From: an uncultured Verrucomicrobiota bacterium
GTDB taxonomy: Bacteria; Verrucomicrobiota; Kiritimatiellia; RFP12; UBA3636
Direction of reading: 5' to 3'
NCBI GenBank assembly: GCA_946612175.1
Contig: CAMOEO010000038.1
Span: 1-14,216 of the forward strand
DNA length: 14,216 nucleotides
How positions within the stretch are numbered: position 1 is the first letter of the stretch; each line of letters begins with the position of its first letter. Under the pieces are notes generated by a model. That model did no database searches, was not told where the DNA came from, and worked only from the letters and a program-made list of their open reading frames with translations. The position numbers and the translations under genes are program-made. Positions 1 to 9,556 of the stretch are shown piece by piece.

Positions 1-726
1 GGCGGAGGAGGCGAAGGCGGCGAGGTCGTCGGCGCGGAAGAAGGCGAGGCGGTCGGACGGGGTCTCGCCGCGGTTGACGATGGCGAGGCGGCCGCCGGCG
101 CGGAGCGTGTAGTGGGGGATCGTGGCCGCGGGCTGCACGGTGAGGGAGGAGCCGAGAACGACGATCAGGTCGGCGCGCGAGGCGAGTTCGATCGCGCCGC
201 GGAGGGCGTCCTCGGGGAGCGCCTCGCCGAAGAAGGTAATGTCGGGCTTGTAGACGCCGCCGCACTTCGGGCAGCGCGGGACGGCGCCGGGGACGCCGCC
301 GCGGAGGGCGCGGATCTCGTCGAAGGTGCGCTCGTCGCCGCAGGTGCGGCAGTGGTGGAGCGCGGCGGAGCCGTGGACGGCGTAGACGGGGGAGGACCCC
401 GCGCGCTCGTGGAGGCCGTCGATGTTCTGCGTGATCACGCCGGCGCAGCGGCCGACGCGCTGCAGGGCGACGAGGGCCTCGTGGACGGGGCCGGGGCGGG
501 TGTCCTCGTTGCCGTAGACGAGGGCGTCGGCCTTTCGGTAGAAGAAGGACGGGTCCTCGTCGAACAGGTCGATCTCGAACATGCGCGCGGCGTCGGGGTC
601 GCGGTAGATGCCGGAGGGACCGCGGAAGTCGGGGATGCCGCAGAGGGTCGAAACGCCCGCGCCCGTGAAGAAGACCGGGGCGCGGGCGTGGTCGATGGCG
701 TCGAGGAGGGGGAGGAAGGGGGACAT
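1..726 (-). CDS. Sir2-family NAD-dependent protein deacylase (sirtuin), C-terminus cut by window edge
   Basis: Sirtuins remove acetyl or other acyl groups from protein lysines, consuming NAD+ and giving nicotinamide and O-acyl-ADP-ribose; this one should be cytoplasmic. Visible in the 242 residues present: the NAD-binding motif GAGVSTLCGIPDFRG (22-36), TQNIDGLHERAG (99-110), the catalytic His118 (VHGS), a structural zinc site of two CxxC pairs (C126/C129 and C152/C155), KPDITFFGEALP (160-171) and GSSLTVQPA (192-200). The PDFRG version of the first motif resembles Thermotoga-type sirtuins more than E. coli CobB. No stop codon is reached before base 1, but family length (about 230-260) means only a few residues are missing. 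The ATG at 726 is chosen because the NAD motif follows about 20 residues later. It is the last gene of the string, 95 bp after dnaE, and its leader is a G-free 9-nt repeat array with no Shine-Dalgarno sequence. The protein targets are unknown. Confidence 0.93.
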   Translation of the reverse strand, partial: MSPFLPLLDAIDHARAPVFFTGAGVSTLCGIPDFRGPSGIYRDPDAARMFEIDLFDEDPSFFYRKADALVYGNEDTRPGPVHEALVALQRVGRCAGVITQNIDGLHERAGSSPVYAVHGSAALHHCRTCGDERTFDEIRALRGGVPGAVPRCPKCGGVYKPDITFFGEALPEDALRGAIELASRADLIVVLGSSLTVQPAATIPHYTLRAGGRLAIVNRGETPSDRLAFFRADDLAAFASSA

Positions 727-730
727 GACG

Positions 731-808
731 AGGGTTGAAGGGGTTGAAGAGGTTGAAAGGGTTGAAGAGGTTGAAGAGGTTGAAAGGGGTTGAAGAGGGT
801 TGAAGGGG
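731..808 (-). repeat. 9-nt tandem repeat array, leader of the sir2-family gene
   Basis: Plus-strand core GGTTGAA occurs eight times, starting at 733, 742, 751, 760, 769, 778, 788 and 798, so the spacing is 9,9,9,9,9,10,10. On the mRNA strand the unit reads TTCAACCYC and the block contains no G. It fills most of the 95-bp gap between the dnaE stop and the Sir2 start and ends 6 nt before the ATG; 811-818 (GGTGGAAA) looks like a degenerate ninth unit. The same unit recurs before the MoxR gene and before purN. Its function is unknown. Confidence 0.9.
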
Positions 809-821
809 GCGGTGGAAAGGG

Positions 822-3800
822 CTATTCCTTGGCGAGGAAGTAGAGGTTGTCGGCGCCGACGAGCGTTTCGGCGGCGGCGAGGAAGTCCGGGTCGGGGGCG
901 ACGGCGAGCTCGTCGGGCATGCGGATGGTGATGCGTTCGCCGCCGGGCGGGCGGAGCTGGACGGAGGCGGCGACGCGCCCCGGATGGGCCCGGAAGAGCG
1001 CGACGACCTGCTCGAGGAAGGGGCGGGAGGAGCGGCGGGCTCCGGCGAGGACGAGGGTGACGCGGGTGACGCGGGAGCGGGGGACCTGCTCGATGGGAAC
1101 GAAGGAGTGGAGGGAAATCTGAGCCTCGAGGCGGAAGCTTGGCTCGAGGCGGCCCTCGAAGAGGTAGGTGCCGTTCTCGGCGGGCGGGTCGAGGGTCCCG
1201 TCCTGGGTGAGGCGCTCGTAGTCGCGGGCGAAGACGGGGACCTCGAGCTTGGCGTCGGCGTCCTCGAGGACGAAGCGAGCCCACTTGCGCCCCTGCTTGT
1301 CGGTGCGGGGGACGACGCCGGAGACGAACGCGCAGAAGCGGACCGGAACCGACATCGAGAAGCGCAGCTTGCGCTGCTCGGCGGAGCGGGCCTCGTAGTC
1401 GGCGAGGGCGTTCCGGTAGGCGGGGTCCTTCTCGCCCCCGTAGGCGGCCGGGTCGGGGCGCACGGGGGGGATTTCGGAGAACTGGCCGCGGACGCCCTGG
1501 AGGCGCTCGTCGAGCTTTGCGAGGTCGGCGACGAGGGAGTGGAACGACGTGAAGCAGTCGACGAGGTGGCGCCAGCGGGCGATGGGGTGCTGGCCGGAGA
1601 CGTAGATGCCGAGCAGGGCCTTCTCCGCGAGCAGGCGGTCGAGCATGGGCTGCTCGGGCGTGGCGGCGTTGGCGCGGCGGATCTCGTCGGAGTCGGCGCC
1701 GGAGCCGGCGGCGTCGCCGTCCGAGGCGCCGAGCAGGTCGAAGAAGGAGGCCTGGCCGCTCGCGCGGTCGCGGCGGTCGCCCTCGGCGCGCGCCATCGCG
1801 CCGGGCAGCTCCGCGAGGAGCGCGGCGCGGTGGTAGCCGAAGCCGTCGAGCGCGCCGCACTGCACGAGCGACTCGAGCGCCTTCTTGTTGACGGCGACGT
1901 CGAGGCGGGCGAGGAAGTCGTCGAGGCTCTTGAAGGGGCCGCCCTTCCGGCGCTCCTCGACGATCGACTCGGCGGCGGCGACGCCGACGCCCTTGATGCC
2001 GGCGAGCCCGTAGCGGATGCCGTAGCCGGCGCCGTCCTTGAGCGGTTCCGGGGTGAAGCGCGTGGAGGAGCGGTTCACGTCGGGCGGCAGGATGCGGTAG
2101 TCCATCTCCGCGGCCTCGGCGATGAAGACGGGCATCTTGTCGAAGTTGCCGATTTCGGAGGAGATCTGGGCGCACATGTACTCGGCCGGGTAGTGCGCCT
2201 TGAGCCAGCCGGTCTGGTAGGCGACGTAGGCGTAGCAGACGGCGTGGGACTTGTTGAAGGCGTAGGAGGCGAAGGCGCGCCAGTCGTTCCAGATCTTGTC
2301 GATGAGCCGCTCGGCCGCGTCGCGGTCGCCCTTCACGGGCGCCGGTTCCATGAAGCGCGGGTTGGCCAGGCACCCCTCGCGGAACTTGGCGTGCAGCTTC
2401 TCCATCGTGTCGAGCTGCTTCTTGCCCATCGCCTTGCGCAGCGTGTCGGACTCGCCGCGCGTGAAGCCGCCCATCGAGCGCGAGAGCAGCATCACCTGCT
2501 CCTGGTAGACGGTGACGCCGTAGGTCTCCGCGAGGTACTCCTCCATCAGCGGATGGTCGTACTGGATCGGCTCGCGCCCGTGCTTGCGGTTGATGAACTG
2601 CGGGATGTAGGCCATCGGGCCGGGCCGGTACAGCGCGTTCATCGCCACGAGGTCCTCGAAGCGCGTCGGCTTGAGCTCGCGGAGGTTCTTCTTCATCCCG
2701 TCCGACTCGAACTGGAAGAGCCCGGTCGTGTCGCCGCGCTGGAAGACGCGGAACGTGGCGGGGTCGTCGAGCGGGATCGACGAAAGGTCGACCTCCTCGC
2801 CGCGCACCTCCTTGATCGTCGCGAGGCACTCCTTGAAGACGGTGAGCGTCTTGAGGCCGAGGAAGTCCATCTTCAGCAGGCCGATCGGCTCGACGAAGTG
2901 GCCGTCGTACTGCGTGTTCATGAGCGACTCGCCCTCGGTCGGCATGATCGGCAGCGAGTCGATGAGCGGGTCGCGCGAGATGAGGATGCCGCAGGCGTGG
3001 ACGCCGGGCTGGCGGACGGACCCCTGGAGCTTCTCGGAGATGGAGAGGATGCGCCGGACGATGGGCGGGCCCTTCTCCCTGGCGTCGACGAGCTCCTTGG
3101 AGCCCTTGTAGGCGTCGGCGAAGGTCTTGATCGCGGCGCCCTCCGGGACGAGGGCGGCGAGCTTCAGGGTGTCGGCGAGCGGGTAGCCGAGCGCCTTGCC
3201 GATGTCGCGGATGCAGGTCTTCGGCGCCATCGAGCCGAACGTCACGATGTGCGAGACGTGGTCCGCGCCGTACTTGTTGGCGACGTACTCCATCACGCGG
3301 CCGCGGCCCTCGTCGTCGAAGTCCTCGTCGATATCGGGCATCGAGATGCGGTCGGGGTTGAGGAAGCGCTCGAAGAGCAGGTGGTGCGGGATGGGGTCGA
3401 TGTCGGTGATGCCGAGGCAGTAGGCGACGGCGGAGCCGGCGGCGGAGCCGCGCCCGGGGCCGACGAGGACGCCCATCCGGCGCGCGGCCGAGACGTAGTC
3501 GTCGACGATGAGGAAGTAGCCCGGGAAGCCCATGTTGAGGATCGTCGAGAGCTCGAAGTCGAGCCGTTCGCGGTGCTCGGCGTCGAGCTTCTCGCCCGGC
3601 CATCGGCGCGCGGCGCCGTCGTAGGTGCGCTTGCGCAGGTAGTCGCCCTCGAAGAGGATGCGGCGCAGCGCGGCGAGGCCCTCGGGCGTGTCGCCCTTGA
3701 AGCGCTCGAAGCTCTTCGGGTCGAACTTCGGCCTGATCGACTCCGGGGTCGGATATTTCTCCGCGTACTGGGCGTCCGTGCCGAAGTCCTCCGGGATCGG

Positions 3801-4726
3801 GAAGACGGGCATGATCGGCTTCGAGTCGAGGTCGTAGTCCTCGACTTTCTCCGCGACCTCGAGCGTGTTGGCGAGCGCCTCGGGGCGGTCGGGGAAGACC
3901 TCCGCCATCTCGTCGCCGCTCTTGAGCCACTCCTGGCGCGTGTAGCGGAGGCGCTTGAGGTCCGTCTCGAGCGACTGCGTCGAGAGGCAGAGCAGGATGT
4001 CGTGCGCCTCGGCATCCTCCTTCAGGAGGAAGTGCGTGTCGTTGGTGGCGACGACCTTGATCCCGAGCTTCGCGCCGAGCGCGAAGATCTTGGCGTTCAC
4101 GCGCGCCTGGTCCTCGAAGAGGCGGCGGCGCTCGTCGTCGAAGAAGACGCCCTCCGCGCGGTGGAGCATCACCTCGAGGTAGTAGTCCTCGCCGAAGAGG
4201 TCGCGGTACCAGCGCGCCGCGCGCTCGGCCTCGGCGTCGTTGCCGTCGCGGAAGGCGGAGGCGACCTCGCCGGCAATGCAGGCCGACGAGACGATCAGCC
4301 CCTCGTGGTATTTCTCCAGCAGCTCGTGGTCGATGCGGGGCTTGTAGTACATGCCCTCGATGCGGGCGAGGGAGGCGAGGCGGACGAGGTTGTGGTAGCC
4401 GGCCTTGTTCTTCGCGAGGAGGATGAGGTGGCTGCCGGAGGCGTCCTCGCGGTGGTTTCCGTCCTGGTTCTTGTCGTGGCGGGTGCGGCGGGCGACGTAG
4501 GCCTCGCAGCCGAGGATGGGCTTGAGGGGCGGAAGGGCGTTGCCGGCCTTGTCCTTCTTCATGCGGCAGGCGTCGTAGAACGCCTTGAGGCCGAAGAGGT
4601 CGCCGTGGTCGGTGATGGCGAGGGCGGGCATGCCGAGCTCCCGCGCGCGCGCGGCGAGCGGGCCGATCTTGCACGCGCCGTCGAGGAGCGAATAGGTCGT
4701 GTGGACGTGGAGGGGGACGAACGGGG

Positions 4727-4730
<4 letters not shown>
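822..4730 (-). CDS. dnaE: DNA polymerase III subunit alpha
   Basis: Catalytic subunit of the replicative DNA polymerase, 1302 residues. Domains in order: PHP domain (1-about 260) with HVH at 8-10, ITDHG, GCEAYV, SACIAGE and NDTHFL; C-family polymerase core with GPGRGSAAGS, PDIDEDF (catalytic Asp466 and Asp468) and KMDFLGL (third catalytic Asp622), plus YRPGPM and the finger motif FNKSHAVCYAYVAYQTGW; a helix-hairpin-helix region (GIKGVGVAAAESI); a likely beta-clamp-binding motif QASFF at 993-997; an OB fold (about 1129-1210); and a C-terminal tail. Order and spacing match DnaE1, not PolC or DnaE2. It is longer than the usual about 1160 residues because of extra segments near 312-345 and 1084-1127. 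The GTG at 4730 is chosen because the PHP motif begins at residue 5 and because GTGA overlaps the stop of the MoxR gene. The longer open frame reaching 5180 is only a shadow of that gene. The coupling suggests co-translation with the ATPase. Confidence 0.97.
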
Positions 4731-5701
<971 letters not shown>

Positions 5702-5713
5702 GGCGGGAAAGGG

Positions 5714-5757
5714 GGTTGAAGAGGTTGAAGGGGTTGAAAGGGGTGGAAAGGGTGGAA
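5714..5757 (-). repeat. 9-nt tandem repeat array, leader of the MoxR-family gene
   Basis: Plus-strand GGTTGAA begins at 5714, 5723 and 5732, followed by variants GGTGGAA at 5742 and 5751, so spacing is 9,9,10,9. The mRNA strand reads TTCAACCYC and lacks G throughout the block. It lies in the 87-bp gap between the thiD stop and the MoxR ATG, ending 12 nt before the ATG. Same family as the arrays at 731-808 and 11212-11245. Confidence 0.87.
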
Positions 5758-5788
5758 GTCGGAAGGGGAGAGCAGGGCGGGGGAGGGG

Positions 5789-6652
5789 TCAGGGGCCGTC
5801 GGGGAGGCGGGGGCGGGAGATGGCGGGGGGGCGCAGGAGGTCGGGGACGTCGGGCATGCCGAGGACCGTCGCGGCGGGGCCGACGGGGAGCGAGGTGCGG
5901 ATCGCCTCGTAGACGTAGGCCTTGCCCTCGGACACGGCGTCGGGAAGGGCGCGGCCGAGCGCGAGCGAGGCGGCGATGGCGGCGGAGAGCGAGCATCCGG
6001 TGCCGTGGGTGGAGGCGGGGTGTTCGACGACGGGGGAGGCGTACCGGAAGGCGCCCTCGTCGCAGAGCAGGAGGTCCTCCGCGGGCGCGCCGGCGCGGTG
6101 GCCGCCCTTGAGCAGGACCGCGCAGCCGGCGGCCTCGCGGATGCGGCGGGCCGCGGCGGCCATGTCCGCCGCGGAGCCGATCGACAGGCCGGAGAGGACC
6201 TCCGCCTCGGGGAGGTTCGGGGTGGCGAGCGCGGCGAGGGGGAGCATGCGGGCGCGCATGGCGTCGATCGCGTCGTCGCGCAGGAGCTTCGCGCCGCTGG
6301 TCGCGACCATGACGGGATCGACGACCTTGGGGATGCCGGGGACCGCGGCGAGGCGCGCGGCGACGGCCTCGATGACCTCGCGCGTGGCGAGCATGCCGGT
6401 CTTGAGCGCGCCGATCGCGTAGGCGGGAAGGACGGCGTCGAGCTGGGCGACGACGAACGCGGGGTCGGGGACGACGACGGCGGAGACGCCGGAGGGGTTC
6501 TGGGCGGTGAGCGCCGCGACGACGGTGCAGGCGTGGAGCCCGAAGGTGTGGAACGCGCGGACGTCGGCCTGGAGCCCGGCGTTGCCGCCGCTGTCGCTCC
6601 CGGCGACGGAGAGGGCGGCGATCTGGCGCCCGTCCCGGATGGTTGGCTTCAT
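5789..6652 (-). CDS. thiD: Hydroxymethylpyrimidine/phosphomethylpyrimidine kinase
   Basis: ThiD phosphorylates 4-amino-5-hydroxymethyl-2-methylpyrimidine (HMP) and then HMP-phosphate to HMP-PP, the pyrimidine half of thiamine phosphate. The 287-residue protein is a ribokinase-fold enzyme of normal length, slightly extended at the C-terminus. Motifs: SVAGSDSGGNAGLQAD (15-30, substrate loop), GALKTGML (81-88), VDPVMVATSG (111-120), TPNLPEAEVL (144-153), KGGH (182-185) and the anion-hole motif THGTGCSLSAAIA (215-227) with the catalytic Cys220. Its product is the co-substrate of ThiE, encoded at 13258-13983 in the same window but in another transcription unit. It starts 15 bp after the gatB stop with a consensus Shine-Dalgarno sequence (AGGAGG) 7 nt from the ATG at 6652. 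No thiE or thiM domain is fused to it. Confidence 0.95.
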   Translation of the reverse strand: MKPTIRDGRQIAALSVAGSDSGGNAGLQADVRAFHTFGLHACTVVAALTAQNPSGVSAVVVPDPAFVVAQLDAVLPAYAIGALKTGMLATREVIEAVAARLAAVPGIPKVVDPVMVATSGAKLLRDDAIDAMRARMLPLAALATPNLPEAEVLSGLSIGSAADMAAAARRIREAAGCAVLLKGGHRAGAPAEDLLLCDEGAFRYASPVVEHPASTHGTGCSLSAAIAASLALGRALPDAVSEGKAYVYEAIRTSLPVGPAATVLGMPDVPDLLRPPAISRPRLPDGP

Positions 6653-6659
6653 GGCGCGC

Positions 6660-6665
6660 CCTCCT
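6660..6665 (-). promoter_or_regulatory. Shine-Dalgarno site of thiD
   Basis: AGGAGG on the minus strand, 7 nt from the thiD ATG, inside the 15-bp gatB-thiD gap. It is a perfect match to the anti-Shine-Dalgarno core and shows that this organism uses canonical ribosome binding sites, in contrast to the repeat-led genes. Confidence 0.85.
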
Positions 6666-6667
6666 CC

Positions 6668-8104
6668 CTACGACAGCAGCTTGCGGAGGGCCTCGGCGGC
6701 GAGCTTCGGGTTCGCCTTGCCCTTCGAGAGCTTCATCACCTGGCCGACGAGGAACTGCAGGCTCGCCGCCTTTCCGCCGCGGAACTCGGCGGCGGGCTTC
6801 GGGTTCGCCTCGATCGCCTGGCGCGCGAGCGCCTCGATGGCGCCGGAGTCGGCGACCTGGGCGAGGCCGCGCTCCTTGACGATCGCCTCGGGATCGCCGC
6901 CCTTCTTGAAGATCTCCTCGAGGAGCGCCTTGGCGGTCGGGCCGTTGACGGTCTTGGCGTCGACGAGCTTGAGGAGCGCCGCGAGCGACGCGGGCGTGAC
7001 GGTCCTCAGGTCCGCGACGTCGAGCGACGCGGCCCCGAGCAGGCGCAGCAGGTCGCCCATGATCCAGTTGGCGGCGAGCTTCGCCGGCGCGCCGGCGGCG
7101 AGGGTCGCCTCGAAGAAGTCGGCGAGCGGCTTCTGCGCGGCGAGGACGCCGGCGTCGTAGGCCGGCAGGCCGAGGGTCTCCTGGAAGCGCGCGCGCTTGG
7201 CCTCGGGGGCCTCGGGCAGCGCCTTGCGCCACTGCTCGACCTGCTCCTCGGAAAGGTCGACGGGGAGGAGGTCCGGCTCGGGGAAGTAGCGGTAGTCGTG
7301 GGCGTTCTCCTTCGTGCGCATGGAGAACGTCTCGCCGAGGTCGCCGTCCCAGCGGCGGGTCTCCTGGACGACGGCGCCGCCGGCCTCCAGGAGCGCCGTC
7401 TGCCGCGCGATCTCGAACTCGAGCGCGGCGTGGATGCCCTTGAAGGTGTTCATGTTCTTGATCTCGACCTTCGTGCCGAGCTTCGCGGAGCCTTCGGGGC
7501 GGAGCGAGACGTTGACGTCCGAGCGCATGTTGCCGTCCTCGAGGTTGCAGTCGGAGACGCCGGCGTAAACGAGGATCTCGCGCAGCTTCTGGAGGTACTC
7601 CATCGCCTCGTCGGGCGAGGCGAGGTCGGGCTCGCCGACGATCTCCATGAGCGGTGTGCCGCAGCGGTTGTAGTCGACGCCGGAGTGCCGCGCGTAGTGG
7701 TTGATCTTCGCGGCGTCCTCCTCGAGGTGGATGTGGTTGATGCGGACGCGCTTCGGGGCGCCGGACGGGACGCCGCCCTCGTGGATCTCCACGGAGCCGC
7801 CGAGGCAGAGCGGGCGCTCGCTCTGGGAGATCTGGTAGTTCTTCGACATGTCCGGGTAGAAGTAGTTCTTCCGGGCGAACTCTGCGTGGCGCGCGATCTC
7901 GCAGCCGAGCATGAGGCCGGACATGACGGTGAACTTGACGGCCTCCTTGTTGGCGCGCGGCAGCGCGCCGGGGAGGCCGAGGCAGACAGGGCAGACGTTG
8001 GTGTTGGGCTCGCTCTCCGTCGACAGCAGGCACCCGCAGAACATCTTCGTGCGGGTCTTGAGCTGGACGTGCGTCTCGAGTCCGATGTTGACGAGGTATT
8101 TCAT
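6668..8104 (-). CDS. gatB: Asp-tRNA(Asn)/Glu-tRNA(Gln) amidotransferase subunit B
   Basis: GatB binds the mischarged tRNA and catalyses the kinase/transamidation step of the GatCAB enzyme, converting Glu-tRNA(Gln) and/or Asp-tRNA(Asn) to the amidated form with ammonia from GatA. The 478-residue length is normal. Motifs: IGLETHVQL (7-15), a four-cysteine zinc site (C23, C25, C38, C41; the last pair in CPVCLGLPG), ARKNYFYPDMSKNYQISQ, HLEEDAAK, CGTPLMEIVGEPDL, and a YqeY-like helical tail from about residue 330. The start is the ATG at 8104, whose ATGA overlaps the gatA stop by 4 bp; GGAGG lies 10 nt upstream. A longer open frame reaching 8986 is the shadow of gatA. The order gatC-gatA-gatB implies stoichiometric co-expression of the trimer. 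Confidence 0.97.
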   Translation of the reverse strand: MKYLVNIGLETHVQLKTRTKMFCGCLLSTESEPNTNVCPVCLGLPGALPRANKEAVKFTVMSGLMLGCEIARHAEFARKNYFYPDMSKNYQISQSERPLCLGGSVEIHEGGVPSGAPKRVRINHIHLEEDAAKINHYARHSGVDYNRCGTPLMEIVGEPDLASPDEAMEYLQKLREILVYAGVSDCNLEDGNMRSDVNVSLRPEGSAKLGTKVEIKNMNTFKGIHAALEFEIARQTALLEAGGAVVQETRRWDGDLGETFSMRTKENAHDYRYFPEPDLLPVDLSEEQVEQWRKALPEAPEAKRARFQETLGLPAYDAGVLAAQKPLADFFEATLAAGAPAKLAANWIMGDLLRLLGAASLDVADLRTVTPASLAALLKLVDAKTVNGPTAKALLEEIFKKGGDPEAIVKERGLAQVADSGAIEALARQAIEANPKPAAEFRGGKAASLQFLVGQVMKLSKGKANPKLAAEALRKLLS

Positions 8105-9552
8105 TTGAGCAGTCCCTCCATCGCGCGAGCGGTGCGAAGCAGCGTCGGCTCCGCGAAGGGCGGGCAGAGGATCTGGAGGCCGACGGGGAGGCCGAGATCT
8201 GCGGTGCGGCCGCAGGGGATCGAGACGCCGCAGAGGCCGGCGAGGTTCGCCGGGACGGTGAACGCGTCGCAGAGGTACGCCTGCAGCGGGTCGTTCACGG
8301 TCGAGTCGAGCTTGAAGGCCGGCGTCGGCGCCACGGGGCAGAGGATCGCGTCGACCTTCGCGAACGCCGCCTCGAAGTCGCGGCGCACGAGCGTCCGCAC
8401 CTTGAGCGCGCGGTTGTAGTAGGCGTCGTAGTAGCCGCTCGAGAGCACCCACGTGCCGAGCAGGATGCGGCGCTTCACCTCCGGGCCGAAGCCGTGCGTG
8501 CGCGAGAGGTCGTAGAGCGACTGCAGCGAGCCGTCGGGCCCGACCTCGCGGCGGCCGTAGCGGACGCCGTCGAAGCGCGCGAGGTTCGCGCTCGCCTCGG
8601 CGGTGGCGACGATGTAGTAGACGGCGATCGCGTACTCGGTGTGCGGCAGCGAGATCTCCTCGACGCGCGCGCCGGCGGCGGCGGCCTTGTCGATCGCCGC
8701 GCGCACGAGCGCCATCACCTGCGGGTCCGTCCCTTCGACGAAGTACTCCTTCGGGACGCCGATGCGCAGCCCCTCGACCGAGGCGCCCGCGAGCGCGGCT
8801 CGGTAGTCGGGGACGGGGCGGTCGAGGCACGTCTGGTCGTGCGGGTCGGCGCCGGCGATCGCCTGCAGGAGGATCGCGGCGTCCTCGACGTCGCGGGCGA
8901 TCGGACCGACCTGGTCGAGCGACGAGGCGAACGCGGTGACGCCGTAGCGCGAGACGCGGCCGTAGCTGGGCTTGAGGCCCACGCACCCGCAGAACGACGC
9001 GGGCTGGCGGATCGAGCCGCCGGTGTCGGTGCCGAGCGAGGCGAGCGCGAGGCCGCCGGCGACGGCGGCGGCGCTGCCGCCGGAGGAGCCGCCCGGGACG
9101 CGGTCCGGCGCGACGGGATTGCGCGTGACCTGGAACGCGCTGTGCTCCGTGGAGGCGCCCATCGCGAACTCGTCCATGTTCACGCGGCCGCAGGGGATGG
9201 CGCCCTCGGCGCGGAGTCGCGCGACGACGGTCGCGTCGAACGGCGCGACGTAGCCCTCGAGGATGCGCGAGGCGCAGGTGCAGGGCTGGCCCTTCACGTT
9301 GAAGATGTCCTTCATCGCGACGGGGATGCCGAGGAGGTCCCGGTCCTCGCCCGCGCGGCGGCGGGCGTCCGCCTCGGCGGCGCCGGCGAGCGCGCCGTCG
9401 GCGTCGACCGTGAGGTAGGCGCCGATGGCGCCGTCCTTGGCGGCGATCGTATCGAGGACGGACTGCGTGAGCTCGACGGACGTGAAGTCGCCGCGGCGGA
9501 GGGCGTCCTGCGCGGAGGCGACGGAGAGGGAGGAGATGTCGATGCTGGCCAT
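8101..9552 (-). CDS. gatA: Asp-tRNA(Asn)/Glu-tRNA(Gln) amidotransferase subunit A (glutaminyl amidase)
   Basis: GatA hydrolyses glutamine and channels the ammonia to GatB. It belongs to the amidase-signature family, and this 483-residue copy is full length. The Ser-cisSer-Lys triad can be assigned: Lys81 in VAMKDIFNVKG, the cis-Ser156 in GGSSGGS (154-160) and the nucleophile Ser180 in GTDTGGSIR. All are two residues later than in S. aureus GatA (K79/S154/S178). NMDEFAMGASTE (125-136) is also typical. The ATG at 9552 lies 4 bp after the gatC stop, with GGAG (9560-9563) 7 nt upstream; the stop overlaps the gatB start. No transmembrane segment or signal peptide is seen, so this is the cytoplasmic tRNA enzyme and not a general amidase. 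Confidence 0.97.
   Translation of the reverse strand: MASIDISSLSVASAQDALRRGDFTSVELTQSVLDTIAAKDGAIGAYLTVDADGALAGAAEADARRRAGEDRDLLGIPVAMKDIFNVKGQPCTCASRILEGYVAPFDATVVARLRAEGAIPCGRVNMDEFAMGASTEHSAFQVTRNPVAPDRVPGGSSGGSAAAVAGGLALASLGTDTGGSIRQPASFCGCVGLKPSYGRVSRYGVTAFASSLDQVGPIARDVEDAAILLQAIAGADPHDQTCLDRPVPDYRAALAGASVEGLRIGVPKEYFVEGTDPQVMALVRAAIDKAAAAGARVEEISLPHTEYAIAVYYIVATAEASANLARFDGVRYGRREVGPDGSLQSLYDLSRTHGFGPEVKRRILLGTWVLSSGYYDAYYNRALKVRTLVRRDFEAAFAKVDAILCPVAPTPAFKLDSTVNDPLQAYLCDAFTVPANLAGLCGVSIPCGRTADLGLPVGLQILCPPFAEPTLLRTARAMEGLLK
8115..8119 (-). promoter_or_regulatory. Shine-Dalgarno site of gatB
   Basis: GGAGG on the minus strand inside the last codons of gatA, 10 nt from the gatB ATG. 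It supports the ATG at 8104 and the coupled ATGA start. Confidence 0.6.
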
Positions 9553-9556
9553 GGCG

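Noticed and set aside
731..808. CRISPR array
   Set aside because: Units are 9 nt with no unique spacers; this is a simple tandem array.
8105..8986. N-terminal extension of GatB
   Set aside because: It is an out-of-frame reading of gatA; the family N-terminus begins at the ATG at 8104.
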